From: Thamnaconus septentrionalis
Taxonomy: Eukaryota > Chordata > Actinopteri > Tetraodontiformes > Monacanthidae
DNA length: 64,000 bases
Direction: 5' to 3'
NCBI GenBank assembly: GCA_009823395.1
Contig: CM020506.1
Coordinates: 20,399,001 to 20,463,000 of the forward strand
The stretch's first letter is position 1; every line of letters begins with the position of its first letter. Both the position numbers and the translations under genes were made by a program. Positions 59,481 through 64,000 of this stretch are shown piece after piece. The notes under the pieces were generated by a model that ran no database searches, had not been told where the DNA came from, and saw nothing but the letters and a program-made list of their open reading frames with translations.

Positions 59481-59639
59481 TCGTATAAACTTGAGTCGCG
59501 AGAAAGAATCAAGTTTCCTATTATTCCGCGAGGAGGACTTGAGGGTTTCCCTTTTCTTAATCTGTCCTGGGACTGTTGCCAACGCAGTGTCATCACTTTT
59601 CCCTAGCAAAGGATTTCTGTTTGTTTTGTCCCGACACCT

Positions 59640-59940
59640 TTTTGACGCGCCGTTAAGCGTTCAACGCCGCAGATCAAACGTGAAGGACTATTTATAGTAG
59701 AATACTAGAGGCGCTCGCTCGAGCGACGCGCTTCCTGCCACAACGGGCCGCGGCTCAGCTTCTCAAAAGCCGTCTTTTCTCTTTTGTGTCGCACACAATA
59801 ACGCGGTCCATTACGTTTTTGCCCGCGGATTTGTTTGCACGTGCGGCCGCTGCACCTTAGCCGAAGCGTGGCGAATGCTACCACGTTGCAGTCGGTACGC
59901 AGTGCAGTCAAAGCACCGCTTCAACAACATCATTGGTGAA
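59640..59940. other. CpG-rich block in gnai2 intron 1
   Basis: High density of CpG, including the 12-bp palindrome tcgctcgagcga at 59715-59726. No exon recognised. Possible unmethylated regulatory island; function unknown. Confidence 0.4.
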
Positions 59941-60360
59941 GGCTCCCTCTCACAGGCGACAGCTCGTTAATCCCGTCCTTGTTGGCTAATCAGCGAAGCA
60001 CATTTTGGTCCGACTGCGTCTCATGGCTCCCTTCTTTGGCAGCAGTTGTCACTTTGCTGTCCGCACTCGCTCTGCGCCCGAGGCACGGCGGCCATCTGTT
60101 GGGGAAGAGTCACTCTCCAACCATGTCGCTCACACACGTAGAAATGTGTGTCTGTGAGTGTGCGTTTGCAATGTTTTTTTTTGTGCATTTTCAAATGCCC
60201 ATACAAACCTACGTGCATCCTACACTTCCTCCTTGATTGGATGTGAAAATGGGAAGTTGCACATGTGTCTGGTGGAGGGTGGAGGGTGGAGGCAGGGGGT
60301 CGGGGGGCATTTTTAACTCCCAGCCAAGACGACAAGCTGGCGGCCGCCGGTGCCGCACTA

Positions 60361-60416
60361 GTGTGTGTGTGTGTGTGCGCGCGTGTGTGCGTGCGAGCGC
60401 GTGTGTGTGTGTGTGG
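60361..60416. repeat. (GT)n microsatellite with GC interruptions
   Basis: Alternating purine-pyrimidine tract of GT and GC steps. Confidence 0.9.
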
Positions 60417-60620
60417 GCGGAGGTGGACAGTGGAAGGAAAGAGTTTTGAGAAATGAGTTGGGAATTAAAATTAATTTGATTTGAGAGAACAGGGCAGGGG
60501 CGGGGCTGGGGAAGTGGGTTTTTTTTTTGTCATTTCACGTCGTTCTTCTGTTCTCCCTCGACACTCATCGCTTTCGTCCCGTTTGTGTAGCTAACCAATG
60601 ATTTTATTTATATAGCAGAG

Positions 60621-60861
60621 CAGTGATTTTTTTTTCAACCTTTGAGCCACGGCAGATTTCCCCCCAAAAAAATCCCATGGCACACCACTAGCCAAAAATC
60701 CCCAATGTTTTAGCCTAATATCGTCTCTTAACTCATTGATACTCTCCTAGTGTGAAACCTGGGAGGATTTCTTTTTAAGCAGTCACAATGGAATGTTGTC
60801 ATTTTTTTAGACCAATTAAGTTGAAATTGGATAATGTTTTTCTCGTGGTTGAAAAACACTG
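60621..60861. mobile_element. hAT-like miniature element, family A copy 2
   Basis: Starts cagtgattttttttttcaac and ends ggttgaaaaacactg. It shares agccacggca, ccaaaaat and ttagcctaat with the element at 12563-12832, in the same order. The flanking 8-mers agree poorly, so the insertion is old. Confidence 0.65.
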
Positions 60862-61703
60862 TAATAGTAGACAGATTGGTAAAGTCTCCCAGATCCCATT
60901 GAGGTTCTTGCTTGAGTGTAAGTGTTGCTGCTGGCTTCTGTGGAGGAGGGGGAGGGGTGGGGGCGGGACAGACTGTGAGAAGTCTCATGTCGGTGAGAAG
61001 CAGTAGCTCACAGCGAGCGGCTCGGCCAATACTGCGACACACTAAGAGCTCAGCTAAAGTGACATCCAGGCGAGCTAAATAGCTCTCTAAGAGTGTATTG
61101 ATTCCAAGACTTCTGACATCTAATGTGTTTGCCTAGTTTTTTGTTTTTTTCCCCCTCCTTTGAAGTTGAGCCTTGAAGCCGGCGTTGCTCAATATTCACG
61201 GGTCCACCTGTCACCGAGAGGTCACGCATTGATTTCCCCCTCAGATCCGTCCGATGAGAGGGAGAGAAGGGACACAGGATTGTTTCATCAAGCCTTGTGT
61301 GTATAGCATCAGTGGCTTAAGTAACAAAAAGTTCAAAATCATTTTCTGCATATTACAAATTAAAAGCAATGTTGACCACTGTAACAGCTTCATTCGCGGA
61401 GCGAAATGGGAGCCGCACATTGTGTCTTCTATACTTTTTTTTTTGTGGTGATGCTGCAGCAGCGGCAGCAGGAAGAGAAGAGCGAGTCACCTGTGTGAGT
61501 TGATGCCTCTGCAGATCAGAATGGCCCAGTCCTAGACATCAACAGCAGCCCTGTGTTCTGGTCTCGCCGGGGGATCACACTGCCGTCTTTGTACCCGTGC
61601 CGCCGGTCCCACATCACTCCCGCCTTAAACACTCGCACATTTATTCGCACAGCACATCAAGGAAGCCTTAATTCCAGGAGGCAAAACCTTTGAGACGATA
61701 GCT

Positions 61704-61704
<1 letters not shown>

Positions 61705-61737
<33 letters not shown>
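61705..61737. repeat. (CAG)11 trinucleotide repeat
   Basis: Eleven perfect CAG units followed by cat. Intronic; no coding context found. Confidence 0.95.
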
Positions 61738-61740
<3 letters not shown>

Positions 61741-62909
61741 CAACGAGGTTGCTGCTGCCACCCAAGGCAACAAGGCCGCTGCTGTAATATTAAAGTGTGT
61801 TTGCTCATCCTCACCCCTCGCTGTCGTTTTGTCACTACTCCATATCCCGAAATCAACATTTATGATCAAGTTAGATATTGCTGTTTCTTTTTTGCTTTGA
61901 ATTCCTGAACCGAGTTCTGAACTGTTTTTCCCAGAAATATTTTTGAAATACATTTTTAGCCACTTGGTGACTCGATGATAATGCAAAATGATGACTATCA
62001 TTTGCATGATCGGCCTGGCTGTCTCCTTGGCACTAGCAGAGGTTTCTGAAGCTCATCAAAATTTCAGCACTTCCTCTCTACCTCTCTCTGAGTTGTTGGC
62101 TTGGAGAATATTTTTAAAGGCCTACTCGCATGCAGTTGTGCAAATTTTGCAGCACACTTTAGCAACTAATATCGGTCACTAGATTTTTTTTTTTTTGGTC
62201 TGAAACAGAAGCACATTTGTTTGCTAATTTCAAACTGCTTACTTTCCCCATAAAAGTCTGAAGTATTAACTTTGAAAACATTTGTGACAATTCAACTTTT
62301 TAAGGCACTGAGATAAACGCACAAATTTCTCCAAAATAGAATCTTTTTTTTGCTCCATTGATTAAATTATGAACACGCTTTCTTGCATCTCAACATGAGT
62401 GGTGACCTGCACTCGCAAGGTTCTGCTTCTGCGTCTTTTCGAGGTGACCGACTTGGCTCTCGCCTGCTTATTTTTCATTCAAAAACACGGGATGTATGTT
62501 GAAAGCAGATTTTTCACAGGTTACTGCAGTCATGTTCACACACTGCTACAGACGATAGGCTTCTCAACCATCTGCTGGATAATTGCGTGGAAGCCCAGGA
62601 GGATAGTGTTTACACAATGGCGGCCGACGCATTCCCCCCGGTGCGACGATAATGGCTTGCACTCCCAGATGGCTATAAAGTGCTACCTGCTTGTCTCCAA
62701 ACAAAGGCACGCAATTACAGGCATACTCCTCTCTGTCAGACTGAAATATCAAGACTCAGGGGCCTGCCAATAGAAAAACACAACAGTTTCCTTTATCAGC
62801 TCTTCGACAATAGAATTAGTGAAACCAGGACATGCTGCGGGAATCTCTGCAGCTGGTTAGTGTCCAGAGGGATCTTTCCATTTCATTCATCATCATATCA
62901 CATTCACAG

Positions 62910-63297
62910 TTAAAGGTTAAATGCGTAATATTTGGGGTATTTATTTATTTAAAGAAGAAACGGCGACAGCTAGTAGCTACATTTCAGAAACCCCCAGAGT
63001 TTGCCAGCGAACTACGGTGGCCTGTACACCCACCTTGTTCTTCTTCGCTTTATTAGAGTCTGCGAGCCTTCACCCTAATTATGAAAAACAGTTTCGGGTG
63101 ACCTGGATTGTCCACACTTGGCTTCCTTAGAGATATGGCTTATATTCTCAAAATATATATATATATATACATTGGAAAACCAAATTACTTATTATTCTGA
63201 GATTATACACTTTTATTAATGTAATTACAGGCAGAATATTAAGCTTTTACCAATATAAAAATCATAATTCAAGCCAAATATTACTCACTGGACCTTT
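62910..63297. mobile_element. TTAA-flanked miniature element, family B copy 2
   Basis: Starts ttaaaggttaaatgcgtaat and ends aaatattactcactggacct plus tt; inverted termini built on GTAATATTTGG. Same family and orientation as 57101-57586. It contains a TA microsatellite at about 63150-63169 where the other copy differs. Confidence 0.7.
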
Positions 63298-64000
63298 CCA
63301 CAGACACAGACAGGGTCTCCCTTATCTGTTGCTATGCAGTATCTCCGTTTCTATTCATTTGCAATATGCTTGGAAAGGGCCTTACATACTTAGTACTGAC
63401 CGGCCGACACGCGATGCCACGGTGTCCTAGTCACTGACGCCAAGCACCTAAAGTGACACGGTTCACCCCGTGGCAGCAACACCCATTAATCACACAGGCC
63501 TCCCATCTGCTTCATCCACAACGCAGGGACACGAGCAGCCGAAAAACCAACTTAAATTTTGATTGAGCGGTTATGCTGTTTATTGTCCCTCCTTCCTCCT
63601 CGTCCCCCCCACCTATTTTTCCAGCAGGAGTAACCGCACTGTGGCCGCACGCTCGCCAGTTGCTAGGCAATCTCTGCAATTCTTCTTTATCCTGTGGTTC
63701 TTCACAGGCAGGCCAGATGTATTTCTTATCCTTGGTCAAAATGAAAGCAGAGGGGGAAAAAAAAGTTAAATTACATTTTTCCCTTTGATGTGGGCTTGCT
63801 TCAGTCTGAATAAATAAGCCTGTTGGATCATATTGTGATGGTGATGATGTTGATGATGGCTGATGATGCACATTTTTGTGTAGCGTATCTGAAGCTGCTT
63901 GGCCACAGCTCTCGACTGACTGACTCATTGCATTTTTGCAATTTTTGAATTTTCTTGCGTTAACACCACCCTTACTCCCTTCACCCCCTACACACACACA

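Noticed and set aside
63512..63997. 161-residue open frame, minus strand, at window edge
   Set aside because: No family match visible; composition ordinary for intronic DNA.

Overview
This is a vertebrate nuclear genome window, almost certainly from a teleost fish. It has multi-exon genes with GT-AG introns, CpG-rich and AT-rich stretches, many CA/GT and tetranucleotide microsatellites, and many short hAT-like miniature transposons of the kind found in fish. There are no bacterial-type operons, no CRISPR array and no recognisable virus. Most long open frames in the six-frame view are chance frames through introns, UTRs and simple repeats.

Two genes are supported, both on the plus strand. The first is a complete slc38a3 gene (SNAT3, the system N glutamine/histidine/asparagine transporter). 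I assembled it exon by exon: 15 coding exons from the ATG at 10945 to the TAG ending at 27084, every junction GT-AG and in phase. The summed CDS is 1512 nt, or 503 residues, essentially the length of the human protein. The first coding exon has a splice acceptor just upstream (10838/10839), so at least one non-coding exon and the promoter lie further 5' and were not located. A 3' UTR of about 2.7 kb ends near a polyadenylation signal at 29799-29804.

The second gene starts 1-2 kb downstream. It is the first coding exon of gnai2 (inhibitory G protein alpha subunit, 31875-31992), preceded by a CpG-rich promoter/5' UTR region. Exon 2, which would encode the P-loop, was not found, so everything from 31993 to the end of the window is read as gnai2 intron 1 (more than 32 kb, open at the right edge). 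SLC38A3 and GNAI2 are also neighbours on human 3p21.31, so this is conserved synteny. No exons of GNAT1, the expected left-hand neighbour, were recognised in the first 10.8 kb.

Layout: 1-10838, intergenic DNA and/or upstream non-coding part of slc38a3; 10839-29822, slc38a3; about 29823-31050, short intergenic spacer; about 31050-31992, gnai2 promoter, 5' UTR and exon 1; 31993-64000, gnai2 intron 1 with microsatellites and mobile elements. The most interesting non-genic item is a Penelope-like-element remnant in slc38a3 intron 1 carrying a minimal hammerhead-ribozyme motif on the minus strand. Five hAT-like elements have 8-bp target-site duplications, four of them perfect. There are also two dispersed repeat pairs and a short retroposon tail flanked by a perfect 10-bp duplication.
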